This document shows positions 28,723 to 40,877 of a DNA stretch of 64,000 bases, one piece after another (within the stretch, counting starts at the first letter, position 1; every line of letters starts with the position of its first letter). Below the pieces are notes generated by a model. That model was not told the DNA's origin and ran no database searches. It saw only the letters and a list, made by a program, of their open reading frames with translations. This stretch comes from Adiantum capillus-veneris (taxonomy: Eukaryota > Streptophyta > Polypodiopsida > Polypodiales > Pteridaceae): NCBI GenBank assembly GCA_014529385.2, contig CM043953.1, positions 77,614,872-77,678,871 of the forward strand, in the 5' to 3' direction. The translations under genes were made by a program, and so were the position numbers.

Positions 28723-30859
28723 CTATGTTTATTATTGCCATGTATAAAAGATACCAATTAAAAATTCCAGGGTCCCTTTATTCTTTGAGAAGGAACCCAT
28801 GATTGGGAGCGAGGAAGCTTCTCGACATTAGATTCTTCGAAATATAAGAAATCAAAATACTTTATGCTTCATATTAGATTAATTGTTTTGTTGGATAGGT
28901 GTTTTGGTGCAAATTTGATAAATTGGACACCAACTACTCTATATAGCACCTAAAACCTTCATACGCACTCTAAATCAATCTTGGTTTTATACAAGATACA
29001 AATGGTCTCTTCTTATGCGCAGCTTTGCCTGTGTCAAACAAGGAACTCCCAAACTAGTGTCAAACAAGGAACTCCCAAACTACTACCAATCTCTAACATG
29101 AGCAGTAGAAACTCTCGCAAGACCCTCTCCCAAGCTCGCAAATCCATCCCTTACAGCCAAGTGACTAGGATGGTGCCCATAGGCGTCCTTTTGTTTCTGA
29201 ATGAGCATCATACTGCTACCCTAAAGGAAAGCTCTACCGAAATTCATAGGATTCTGTGCTAAATTCTTCATTAGTGTCATCCCATGTGTGAAAACTAGCC
29301 ACCCAGACAAGGGAAATAAACAATCTTGAAAGATGCATAGACAGCAAATGCATCCTGAAGGTAGTCCTTAAGCTATCTAAGATTAGCCTACACAACACCT
29401 TGCATACCAAAGAATACACCTCCAAAGAAACCACCAAATCATGTAAGGCAAAATAGGTCTGCTGCTGAAAGTCTTCACCTCAATAAAGACTTTATTGAAA
29501 TCCATGATGTAGAGAAATCTCACCTACAAAAAACTAGTGCAACATGGAATGTAACCCCAAGAAATCAAGAAACAAGCTAGTGCGTACCTTTTGTAAATAC
29601 CATTAATCTTGATTTGTTTCTAAGTCTGATTCTCAATATGCAAACTGTAACCAATAAACAACATGCAGGACACTGCTCTTCACTTAGAAAATAGAAAAAT
29701 GAAGAAAATATATAATTCCTTTTCTCTCGATCCCAACCAATACCGTGAATGTGGGTGTGCCTGTGCATGCGCAAGTGCACTGCACAAGCCAAGTAGCACA
29801 AACGATCGGGGATGAGGAAAATGCGGGTAAGCTTGCAGCACGCTATAGCAATTGCAGCTGTAGGTGGCACACCAACCTAACTAAAGGGCACAGCAGTGAA
29901 GGGGACAGCACCGACGCGCGGATGAGATTAGTTAAGGTGAAAAAGCATTGCGTCTGCAGATGGAATGAGGCAGGGTGCAAGGCATGAGGGTAAGACGAGG
30001 GTAAGAAAAATAGAGGTAATGCTCTCACCCGTAAATACCTTACCACACTGAATTAGGTGACAACCAAAAATTTGCACCCGTAAGTAACTACCTACTTTAC
30101 AAAAATCAGAAAAAAAACTTTAAGCCACATTAATGGTAAAACTCAAAAAGCAGCCAAAACTTCGATTGTAAGCAGAATCTTCTACAAGCCCTGTAAGCCA
30201 TCAATCTTCTCATGATATGTACATTGCGAAAACCAATCCGCGTTCAACAATCAAATATTCGTTGCCAATTTGCGTCCAACCAATGCTTCAAAGATTCACA
30301 AAGCACTTTCGCCAACACATCATCTTCAAGAAACATATATTCCTCATCCACCACGACGGAAAATCTACAAGAGTTTCTAGCCACCAAAAAAATGGCAGTG
30401 TTATTACATGCCCTCGACCCAGCCATCGAGTGCCTCTGCGGGCAAGAAAACCAACAGGTGTGGAAAAATTTTATAGAACTCATGTCTGCTGTTCCAGCTA
30501 CAAGGCACTTGATGAGAGATGCCACTTTGCCTCTCCACTAAATTTCCTTAAGTGTTTCTCTATAGGAATCAAAAATGAGCAAATGCCCAGCACAATACCC
30601 GTATACGAAACTACATTGCAAAGATGGGATGTCTCATCCCAACCATAGGACGTACAATGCGATCATGGCACCTGTTGCACTCAGAAGATGCAACACTCCT
30701 CGACACTGCCAGCCATCCCATTTGGACACCACCATAATCAATGGCAATATATATATTACCTGAGACAGACCGGCTGTACATGTCCCTTCGCGGTGTCCAA
30801 AACAAGCCATGAATCATCACCTCTACAGAAGAACATATCTATCCATTTTTGTCCTTCCT
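28723..30859. other. No recognisable gene; right end is probably 3' UTR/flank of the deubiquitinase gene
   Basis: Only short ORFs without motifs. Sequence immediately left of 30860 must include the 3' UTR of the minus-strand gene, but I cannot place its polyadenylation site. Confidence 0.45.
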
Positions 30860-33275
30860 TTAGTTGTAAATCTTCACAGGTTTCTCATAAGCATGTCGAT
30901 TCTGCATCAACAAGAAACAAGCGACCAATAAATTTAATGTTTTAATATATTTTCACAAGATAAAGAGTTTTGCAAAAACTTCAACAGTTAACCTGGTTGG
31001 TCTGGTGAGATCTCTTGGGCGCAGTGTCCGTATGCTCTAATCCCAAGTAGTGCTCCCATGCACCATATGGGTCTCGCTTCTGCTAAACCAGGCATTCCGA
31101 GACTTACGACATGAAAGATGATTTTCATATTTCATAAAGCCAATTACTAAAAACAAACAAAATTGCTTACCAAAAAACGACTTGCAACAATATCCGTGTC
31201 CTGAAGGTAGTCAGGACGGCCTAGAGATACGAATGCAAATTTCCACTAGAAATTTGCACAAGCAGCCAAGTCACCGACTAATTGAGAAATCATAATTACA
31301 GACAACACTAACCACTCCATCTTTTTAAGGATTAGTTGCAAAAGCTACCTTGGAAAATTCTTCATCAGGTACTTGCAGCTTTTTCTTTAGACGCTCTTTC
31401 AAAGTAGCCAGCGTCTCATCTTCATGGACAACAATAAAAAAGGGCTCCCCAAAATTTTGAAGCTGCAACTAAGAGCAATTTCAGATCCAAAGTTGCTTTA
31501 AGGTCAAGAGCAAAAACATTAATTAAGAGGAGAGAAAGTTACCAGATGATTTTGCGCCGTATCTCGTGTAAAGTGATAGACATGAATTGCCCTGCTGTTA
31601 GGGCTCATCTGTAACTCCTCCTCAGGAATCTGTGCACTCAAAAAAAAAAGAATGGCTAAGAGCTACTATAGCACAGTACCAAGAAGAACCTCAAGGCTCA
31701 CGTCCCCTCTTTTGGTATACAAACCTCTTCGGCTCGCAAGGTCCAATACTGATCATTAATATTTTCAATCTTCTCATTCACCGAAAAGACCTGCAGACCA
31801 GAGAAACATCACACTAGGGCTTTCATATACATAATCAGAAAATATAAAAGTCTGGCCTCTTGCCTTGTAAATCTTATGGTAGAAAACCTCTAGTATCCGA
31901 AGTTCAGCCTGCGGGCTCGACATCTCTACCTTTCAAAATTCAAGAAACATAAATACGTTATCTTGCATCACTCCTACTCACTTTGGCACATAGTTAACCA
32001 GTTAAGCATTCAGAAATGCTCGTATGGCAAGATAATAAAACCCTACTTTTCCTTTCAGCTCATTGATAACATCACCAATAGTACTCTGTTTTGGAAGCCT
32101 AATACTTAGGACAGAGACCTGCAATGATACACATAATAAAGCTTAAAAAGGTAGTCAAGTTATAACAATACAACCCTCTATAAATCTTTGGCTTCCACAC
32201 CTCTTCAGTGCGATTGTTGTGAAATGCCACTTTCAATGTTTTCAAGCCCTGCAACTCTGGCAATGGTATATCCAATACCTCATAATACAGAATATCCGAG
32301 ACCTGTAAAAAGGTAGCAGGATATAGGCACATAATAATCAAAATAGTATTTATTACTCAATCCAGAAAAACCAAACCCTAAATTGCAAATGATATAACCT
32401 CATCAAAAGGAACCTGGGTATAATGTACAAGCATGTCACTTAGCCGGTCAACACCACGATATTTGATCGGCTGTGGCTTTGGTTGTTGAGAGTAGCAGTT
32501 GTGTGCTGTTAGTCGGATTTTGGAGGGATCATCCACATTCAATTCAAGGGCGACTCTCTCAACGACATCATCATATGTATGCTGTTTCGACCTGTATCAA
32601 TGATGTGTAAGTGACTAAGCAAGCAAATGCCCACACAAATATTTTGAGTATCGAAGAAACTCACAGCTCTACAAAAAAACCTTCTTCTTTTGGTGCCTCC
32701 AAGCGTCGGAAGTGCACAATCTTTCAAAGAGAAAAGACAATTAGAAAAATTAAGAGGGGCACAATTAGAAGACTTATTGTAGGAAAGAACCTGTGCTTCC
32801 AGTTTCAGGACTAGCCCTAAAACAAACATGCATGCTATCGAGCTTTTCCTTCAGAAATTTTATGATGTGGAAAAGGTTAAAGCTCTTACCTGCCTATTGT
32901 GCACATACTCCAAGAACGATGGAACATCAGGATATCTGTATCCTGCAATCTCTTCTTGAGAAGGAGACTTCTGGAAACAAATGATGTCACCATCTTCGAG
33001 CTATAGCAAAAAGTTCGATTAGAGAATCACAGCGAAGTATGTTCTAGAAGCCATTATTTCACTGTGTGTCCATCAATGATGTAACAAGAAACATGCAAAC
33101 ACCCTTGGCTTTCTATTCTAGAAATATTTTCAGAGTGACTGTATGAATCAAAGATTTAGTGACACGATCACACCAACCATTCCATCGAAGAGCACAAGTG
33201 AACTACCTGACAAGCTTTAAACGTCGTATTCTTGTCAATTGGTTCACACATAACATTTGGCTCAAATTTGATCTC
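30860..33275 (-). CDS. UBP12/UBP13-like: C-terminal part of a UBP12/UBP13-like (USP7-type) ubiquitin carboxyl-terminal hydrolase, 13 exons
   Basis: Exons on the minus strand: 33275-33207, 33000-32890, 32720-32665, 32591-32414, 32302-32201, 32118-32047, 31929-31864, 31790-31725, 31629-31543, 31468-31349, 31245-31171, 31082-30993 and 30901-30860 (stop TAA). They join in frame to 377 codons with no stop or frameshift; all introns are AG-ended and GT-started except one GC donor after 31864. The product matches the C-terminal ubiquitin-like region (USP7_ICP0_bdg and USP7_C2) of plant UBP12/13: LEDGDIICFQK, YRYPDVPSFLEYVHNRQ, DILYYEVLDIPLPELQGLK, LEVFYHKIYK, YGAWEHYLGLEHTDTAPKR and the terminus KPVKIYN. 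In plants these nuclear/cytosolic enzymes remove ubiquitin and act in clock, flowering and hormone control. The MATH and catalytic domains (about two thirds of a protein of about 1,115 aa) are not in the sequence I could read; the first exon here begins with a good acceptor site, so upstream exons existed. Either the 5' part lies beyond a very long intron or the gene is truncated. Confidence 0.93.
31791..31863 (-). other. GC-AG intron in the deubiquitinase gene
   Basis: The exon ends ...TTTACAAG and the intron begins GCAAGAGG, with an AG acceptor at 31791. The flanking exons match the protein family exactly, so the GC donor is real rather than a reading error of the exon. Intron length is 73 bp. 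Confidence 0.85.
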
Positions 33276-33790
33276 CTGAATGACAGAATCGTGTTAGATC
33301 ATAGACATAATCATGTAAAATTATTTATGCATCAATATAGAAGCCCTCCATAAATTTGAAACTAAGCACCTTATTTCCATAATAAACCCGATCGCATAGC
33401 CCAAAACAGTGACCAAAAGAAAATATGCATGCGTGTGTGCATTTTAGCCCCATTTATATGTATCATTTTACTTGCCCCAATCGTTCGATTTTCCCCCTCA
33501 GCTTTGTTTCCCCTAGAGATCAGGGGTTTCTCCACCTAGGGTTGTTTCTTGTAGTCTCGGTTCAGACATGCTTTGTAAATTGCAAATCTATTTCCTTTCA
33601 TAATATAACACATACAAGCCCAACATTTTGAGAGAGAGAGAGAGAGAGAGAGAGAGCAGCCCAGAGTTTGCGACTGCCACTGTCCTTCACTCTGTCTACC
33701 GCATGAGCGTGAACTACATGCTCGATCTGCTACGTCACAATATGGTGGCATAGATGGCATGATCCACATTGGAGCCACTTGAGGGCTTGA
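33276..33790. other. Upstream intron sequence or breakpoint flank, no exon found
   Basis: I see no further UBP12/13 exon here. It contains a GA microsatellite at 33631-33656. The right edge joins decayed gypsy sequence at about 33800. Confidence 0.5.
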
Positions 33791-33945
33791 TTACCAATAC
33801 ATACACTAAAATCTCTACCATACAAAAAATGCTTCCAATACTTCAAAGAATGAATGCCACAGAGATGTTCCTTATTGCACACTAAGTAGTTCTTTTCTGC
33901 GTTTTTTAACTTCCTACCGAGAAATGCAATTGGACGCCCATGCTA

Positions 33946-34766
33946 CTACAGCACAGCTCCTATGGCCACGTTGCTCACATCCATCCATACCTTGAAGGGG
34001 TCATCCCAAGAGGCGAGGATGAGACACGGAGCTTTAGTCAACGCTACCTTGAGAGCTTCAAAAGCCTCAACGGTCGCCTCAGGCAAGACGGCGCACTGAC
34101 GAAGAGTTTTAACCCCTTTCAAAACATCATTGATTGGTGCATCAATGAGTGCAAAATTTTCTAAACGTGAACTTATCATATGCTGTTTTGGGTAAATCCC
34201 AATTACAAACCTATTCTACCTCTGCACGATCCAACTTGACACCATCTGCAGAGATGATATAGCCCATATAAGTAACCTCAATCAAACTTCTTAGCTACGA
34301 TATGCAGCTGTCACTCATCTAAACGAGCTAAAATCTTCTCTACATCCCAATCATGCTTTTCCCATGATGCTAGAAAAATGAGAATGTTATCCTGAAAAAT
34401 ATACACACATATGCCGATCGTGTAATTACGGTTGAAAGTACCCACAACACACGTCAATCCAAAAGGCATAACAACATAGTCCCACTACCCCCGCATGGTC
34501 CAAAACGCGGTCTTGTAGATATCGCCCTTGAATACCCTCACCTAATGGTACCCACTCTTGAGATCCACTCTGCTGAAAACCTTAGCCCCATTGAGCATAT
34601 CGAGAATATACTCAATGAGAGGCCTATGAAACTTATTCTCGATTGTCATCTTGTTGAGTGCCCTGTAATCTACATACAAACGCAAAGACCCATCTTTCTT
34701 GCGGACAAACAAAACAGGAGCAATAAAAGGACTTATACTACTTCGTATGAATCCCCTAGCCACCAA
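33946..34766 (-). pseudogene. Gypsy reverse transcriptase/RNase H remnant
   Basis: 34766-34542 reads as the RT start ([37 protein letters not shown]). 34179-33946 reads as the RT-RNase H connection and RNase H start (FEALKVALTKAPCL, VWMDVSNVAIGAVL; family: DAS). The catalytic box region between them (about 34380-34540) is interrupted by stops. Confidence 0.85.
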
Positions 34767-35594
34767 CTCGTTAGCTGCCGCTCTGACTTCGATGCGATGA
34801 TCCTCCGACCGCTCCAGAGGGAGACGGGTGGGAGATCATAATGCAAGAAACGATGCTCATACTTCTTAAACAAATCCAAGTATCATTTCGAATGCTAAGG
34901 TCTTGAGTCACTTGTATGGCATAAATAAATGTTGCTTAAGCTTCTCTACGTAGCTCGCGCTTAGCCTACACATGAGAGATTAGAGGCAAAGAATAGTGGC
35001 TTTGCTCATCGCAAATAATAACCACAGGAGAGAGGCATGTCTGAGAGAGAGTGAGCGAATTCATTCGTGGATTAAGTTCACAAAATCACTTTATGCCTAG
35101 AATCATATCATAGCAAGAGGAGCCACGACAAACTTGCGACGGAAAGATGCTTGCTAAACACAAACTAGCTCACTAGGACAGTCATGCATAATTGAAGAGT
35201 CCATGCCAAGAGCAAATCCAAAAACCTCAATGGGAGTGCCCTCTTCACAAAAGAATCGCTAATCTCATCATGCACACTGTAAGAATCAAAGAAAATCACA
35301 ATACGCTCACCATTCACATGACCGTAACACTTAATGAGAGACTCATTAGGGTGATCCTAAACACTTGGGCCGCACTACCTTGTTCATGATCACCCTAAAA
35401 GAAGATGTGAGTTCTTTCTTAGAAGTTCGGTGATTCCTTGGGGCAATCTCCTTCCAGGTGACCGTTAGGTGACACGTAAAACATCTTCTTTCTTTACCAT
35501 ACTAATTCCTTCTTCAAGACTTAAACAACCTCCTACTATTCCTTTAGTAAATTTTCATCAGGTGTCAACTTAGGGGTTTTTTTAGTTTAGCCAG

Positions 35595-36800
35595 TCATTT
35601 GTTATCACTGTTAGGTGAAGGGTTAAGTGATTTAGCTGTAAAGGACAATTGAGAAGAAGAAAAATTGTCGTTGGTCTTACCATTGTTCTTACCACTCCAT
35701 TGGTTATGAGGGTTCTGCGGGGCATTTGAAAATAACTTGTTCTCTTTAGGCTTACCTTTGTTATATTTCATTTCTTGCTTAAGAGCTATCCTGACGGCGG
35801 CATTGTAGTTAGTAAGGTTTAAGACTTCTACATCGTATTTGATATACTCATCAGAACAAAGAGGAAAGCCTCCTTGCAAGCCTACGCAATTGCACACCAA
35901 TCTATAAAATACGGTTAGAAAAAGACATAACGGGAGTCCCAATTTTCTTGAGGCCTCTCCAATCCTCTTTCAACTGATCAAGGTATTGTGGTGGCATAAA
36001 AACCAGCCTTCGATTTGTCTTAGAAGTCGCCCCAACTGTAAGGCAATGGATCACCATCCGCGGCATGCTCAAGATGTTGGCCAACTCTGATTCTTGCCGA
36101 GCTTCATACCAATTAATGGCATCATCGACAGATACATGGCAACAGTCAAAACTTTACTATTACTATTTTTATTGTCAGTAGCAAAATAAGCGTTGATTTT
36201 ATGTAACCAAGAATAAATAATTGATACATCCATCCTACCATCATACTTACTCGAAGTCATTTTTTCAATAACTTGATTGTTAGTTGCCCTCTCTACCTAG
36301 CCTACGCCATGACTCGTCGGCCTCCTTGAGTGGATCGCTCTTCGAGGAGAGCACGTGGAGAGCCAAGTCTCACATGTGTTGGTCTCGTAACACTAGCTCC
36401 TTAGCTACCCTCTTCTCTTCAACCACTCTGCATTGAGCTCAGCGTTCCCTTTCTAGACCCATGTGTTCCCTTTCCACGGCGACTTGTTGAGCCTCCTTTT
36501 TCTTTTTGGCTTCCGCTCGTTGAGCTTCCTTTTCCCTTTTGACTACAGCTCGCTAAGTTTCCTTTTCCCTTTCAACTTCAGCTCGCTTCCCTTCCCTTTC
36601 TCTTTCGGCTACAGCTCACATCATCTCCACCATGGACTTTACCAAAGCCTCCATTGACTTTGATACAATCCGTGGCGTAGATGGGGATGGGGAAGAATCT
36701 AGAAATGGTCCTCCTGGTGCAGAAACTTCTTCTCCAATACCACTCTCATCAACATGAGGCAAAGTACCCATTCCGCTTCCGATGATGACCATGCAATGAG
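35595..36800 (-). pseudogene. Gypsy gag remnant
   Basis: 36260-36069 carries KYDGRMDVSIIYSWLHKINAYF, the usual start of a retrotransposon gag core. 36084-35595 continues gag (PPQYLDQLKEDWRGLKK). The stretch near 36450-36800 encodes repeated Ala-Glu-Arg/Lys-rich residues typical of a gag N-terminal coiled coil. Stops and frameshifts break the frame. Confidence 0.75.
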
Positions 36801-37227
36801 TATTGGGGTACTTGGGGTTCCTAGTACTTGGGATTCTTGGTACTTGTTATTGCTTGCAATCTACGTTTAAGAAGGCTTTTCTCTTACCCAACTCCTTGCG
36901 AGTGCACCCCTTGGCGACCTTGAGCTCCCAACAAGGTTGCTTTTTCCAACCTCATGTTGATTGGTATGCCCAACACGCCCAAGTGGTCTTGGGTTACGTG
37001 CGATCTCAAACGAGCAAAAAAAAAATTTGTAGTTCTTTTATGGCTTAATGGCCCTTCACATTGAGCGATGGAGAAGGGAGAGCGCGAACGATGCGCGATG
37101 GACTAAGAGTGGGAGAGGGTGGGAGTGTCTAGTAAGTCCAAGACAAGGACACGAATATTCTCTAAGAAAATAAATCTGAGAGAGGTTCTTTAGATTCTTT
37201 TCTTAAGTGGTGATACCGAACATACCA

Positions 37228-37239
37228 AAGAGCTCTGAC
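37228..37239 (-). other. Primer-binding site of the decayed gypsy element
   Basis: The minus strand reads TTGGTGTCAGAGC directly after the LTR, one base different from the initiator-Met site. Confidence 0.75.
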
Positions 37240-37244
37240 ACCAA

Positions 37245-38190
37245 TGTTATGTGCACCGAAAGTGATTGATGGTGAATGCTACAGACGTGTGCTCAGTGCG
37301 CACTAAAGATTCCTTTTACTTCAAGAGAGAGGTGCACTAGACTAGAGAGAGAAGAAAATGATTTTGTGAGTCAATGTTTTGTGAGTTATAGAGAGAGAAG
37401 AAGACTAACACCAAATGGGGGATTTGGTGTACACTACAGATGTGTGCTCAATGCGTACTAAAGGTTCCTTTTACCTCAAGAGATGTGCACTAAACTATAG
37501 AGAGAAGAGCATGATTCTGTGAGTCAATGTTCTGTGAGTGATAGAGAGAGAAGAAGACTTAACACAAAATGGGGTCCCAAACCGCCCTCCAAAGGTTCCC
37601 CTCTATCGCTAGAGAGGTATTTGCTTTAATGCACACATGCTAATACAATGGATCTAGATGCTAACATGCTTATGGGATCTTGCGATAGATGCTTGAATCT
37701 GTGAGGCTTAGGGCTGACGACAAAAAAACGCTAGGGCTGATCTACCTTAGATCTACAAACTGACAATAAGGCTATGGCTGAAATCTGCAATTAATGATAA
37801 GGGATGGCTGAAAACCGAAAACGCTGAGTTGATCTGCTCTTGCAGGGAAGATCTCCTAGTGCTGCTGGTGTAAAAATGTTGAAGGGCTGACTGAACATGC
37901 AAACACTCCAAGGTCTTGATGGCAGAAATGCCACGAAATGCTTGTGCTCATGGACTTGTATTGTAGGTATTGCTTCTCTGCTTGGAAAGGAGACCCCTAG
38001 GTCAATATTGTCAGATTGAGCCCCCACAACTTGATAAAAATGATGCTATTAAATCACTTATTAATAAGTTTATGAACTACTGATAAGAGGTGCTTCTTAT
38101 GCAATTATTACCTAGGCTTGGTACTAAAGGTGTTGTACGAGAACACCCCCCAGTGTCTATACCTAGCAGACACTAGTTGTGGTCATGTGC
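37245..38190 (-). repeat. 5' LTR of the decayed gypsy element, with internal tandem duplication
   Basis: The left end is fixed by the primer-binding site (TGTTATGTGCACC). The right end is not certain; about 38190 is a guess. Inside, about 37270-37434 is repeated as 37435-37571 (GTGTGCTCA, TTCCTTTTAC, AGAGAGAAGA and GTGAGTCAATGTT recur in order). Confidence 0.65.
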
Positions 38191-39071
38191 AATCATGAGC
38201 ACAATCAAAGGATACGCAGCTACTCTAAAGTGCCTCGACGTGCATGTCTTGCGTACAAGCTCACAAGGGTGCTAGAATCTAGGTTGTCCTAAACCCTAGA
38301 GATAGGAGTTACAACTAGTTCACATGCACATAGGGTTAGATGTGCACGAGACAGTGGCGCTATACAGACAAGCTCATTGGTACTTGTCCGGCAAGCTACT
38401 CTGGCCCTCCCCCACGCATGCTTTTACTTTAATTCCCATGTGAATGTGAATCATTTTAACCAAAGTTTTCTTTTATTACCCAAGTGTAAAAAGCAACCTT
38501 TTTGAGTTAGCTTTTGGGCCCTACGAGCTATAAATGTCGATGATTGCACTCGACAATTGGTCACTCAATTGTAGAGTATTATCAAAGAAATACCGCCGAG
38601 GCATACGACTTGGGTACCCGTGCTTCTGAGAGGGGAGACCACCCCTTTGTGTCTTGAGTCAAATATCCTTCCAAGTTCAATTGCTCTTTTGAGTTCAATT
38701 TGGTGTTGTTGCAAAAAATTTACCGCCCCATTGGGTTACATGTGGCATTTTGATTATTGAATTGTTGTAGATTTAAGAACCATACTCTGTAATTCTTCCA
38801 TCTTTAGTGACAAGGGACTTACGAATGTACTTCTAATAACTCAAAAGTGTAAAACCGAAAAGAGACTTGAAGATCTAGGTGTCCACTCTTGCATCCTCCG
38901 ATTTTCCTCATCCACACCAAGTATCTCCTACACTATATAGGCTCTTTTTAGGTTAAGTGGAAATGGGCTATAAAATTAAATCTAGGTGGCTGCTTGGCTG
39001 GAAAAATATTAGGACTCATTCAAGCCACTTATGGCTCTAATAGACTTGGACACTCCAAATCAAAGATCAAC

Positions 39072-39150
<79 letters not shown>

Positions 39151-40080
39151 TCGCGTGCACATCGCTCTGTGTGCCACAAGGACATGCTTCATCGACTTCC
39201 AAAGCCAATTTTCCACCTATCCCTAGATAGGAGTGTCTAGAATCCTAGGGAATTAGTACCGACAATTTTGTGAGCCTGTTCACAAGACCTGCATGTCCAG
39301 ACGAGTCATTAGATTGGGTTTTCCAGTTTGAAACCCTCTTGTATAAATGAATTTACAAGTGTTTTGGCAGATGTTGTTACACTACAGCAGGCACCTTGCA
39401 TGACCTGCAAGTAGTTTTAGGTTAGAGGAATCCAATGAGCCATTCCCCGCGTCAATCGGATTCTTGGATTGGCAGATGTATGACAGTTTCAGCCAGAAAC
39501 TTAGCTCTCGTCAAACTTATTATTAAATCATTTTAATGATTTAATTTATAAGAATTTGACAGAAGTTTTGCCCCACCTAAGCCTCAAGGAATTCTTGAGC
39601 CCAGTATTCCAAAACCTTTGGTAGTAGTTGTCACGAGGCTATGGCAACCACTAACCTTAGTTGTTGGTTTCTTATCCTTGATTTTTATTTAATTTTTGGG
39701 ACCCTCTTTTTGAAGTCACAAATGGCCGAACATTGGTGGCCAGTGAGAAGAGCAAGTCGCCACGAGATGGGGCCAGTCTCGGCACAAGAAAGTTGGGCCA
39801 GTCGGCACTGGAATCTGAGCAGTTAAAGGGTGTCTAGGCTCAATTCAAAGTCATTTAGGCCCCTCGCTACACTTTATAAGTCGGTGGGTACTAGGAATTT
39901 AACTCAAAAAAGGCAAAGTGGACACTTGGCTGCTCCAAGCTGATTTTGCCAGATCTGCATGAAGAGGGGGAGCCCAAATTGAGAGAAGGGCTGATTTGCT
40001 TCATTATGTGTACTGTGTGTTAGTAGTGGGTGCAGATGATCACACCTTTAATAAGCTTGCCTTCTCCCTTGCTCTATGTA
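38191..40080. other. No recognisable gene; contains a GA microsatellite
   Basis: A GA tract lies at 39077-39147. The remaining sequence has no protein motif; ORFs over the GA tract are Glu-Arg repeats. Confidence 0.5.
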
Positions 40081-40877
40081 GCACGATGATTCCGCTCCCG
40101 TGCATCTTTCTCCCCCTTTGAATACAGAAACGTGATGCCCCGCTTGAGGGCTTTTCATCTGTATGTACGGTAGTGTGGGTTCATGCGAAATTGCCGAGGC
40201 AAGAGCCTCTTGCACAGGTACTGGATCAGCTAGTTGCTACTCCCCCGCAGGTATAGGTGAATTCATAGAGGCTTCGCACGAGAAATCTTGTCCAATTCAA
40301 AGGGCAAGTAGCCCTACAACTACGAGAGCTCAAGCACTTGCTACGGATGCGACTGGCGCGCGAAACGGAGCCCGAAACAGTGAATTACAGCCTACTGTGT
40401 ATTTTTGCAGGTTTAGGGTTTCGGCCCTAATTGATCCCTAATACACCCAAGAGCTTCGGGGAAGTGATGGGATCATTGTACAGGCGATCTCGTGCATTTT
40501 CAGGGCAGAAAACAGAGAATTCAGCGTGCTGCAAATTCTCACCAGGTTTGGGAAAGTGTTCGTATGCGCCAGGAAAGTCACCTTTGGCATGGGGATTTCC
40601 CTGTGAAGCCTCCTACTGCAGTAATGCTGCCGAAATCGGGCTAGAGTAGGCCAATTTCAGCCGCGGGTAAAAGCGGGACAGCTGGTAGAAACTTGCAGGT
40701 TTTCTCCCATGTTTTATAAGAATAAGAAAATACCGAAAGGGACGCCGGTCTTTGGGGCCTACAGGGTGTCGTTGTTTGCTTAGAAGCGCTCTAGCTGCCA
40801 GGCCGTGGTTTGTTTGAAGTGTTAATTCCAACCACAGGTTTCTTCATGATTAGTGAAGTTCCTTTGTGTCGTAAAGT
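40081..40877 (+). repeat. LTR fragment with the conserved R-region motif
   Basis: At 40725-40760 it contains AATAAGAAAATACCGAAAGG followed by GACGCC and CTTTGGGGCC, the motif found in most LTRs on the right half of the window. Its termini cannot be defined. It abuts the gypsy gag fragment on the right. Confidence 0.5.

Larger units (their letters stand above)
33800..37244 (-). mobile_element. Decayed Ty3/gypsy element, internal part
   Basis: On the minus strand from right to left: primer-binding site 37239-37228, a gag N-terminus with a charged coiled-coil segment (about 36800-36450), gag core (36260-35600), a zinc knuckle broken by a frameshift (about 35485-35440), protease remnant (about 35300-35200), RT and RNase H. 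Its 5' LTR starts at 37245. The integrase and 3' LTR are missing; sequence stops being recognisable near 33800. Many stops make it inactive. Confidence 0.8.

Noticed and set aside
30217-30648. 109-aa and 143-aa ORFs next to the deubiquitinase gene
   Set aside because: They overlap each other in different frames and lie in the likely 3' flank of the minus-strand gene; no motif supports either.
33301-33600. Further upstream exon of the deubiquitinase gene
   Set aside because: I searched the minus strand for the conserved segment preceding residue 1 of the first exon and found no match here or, by eye, further right.
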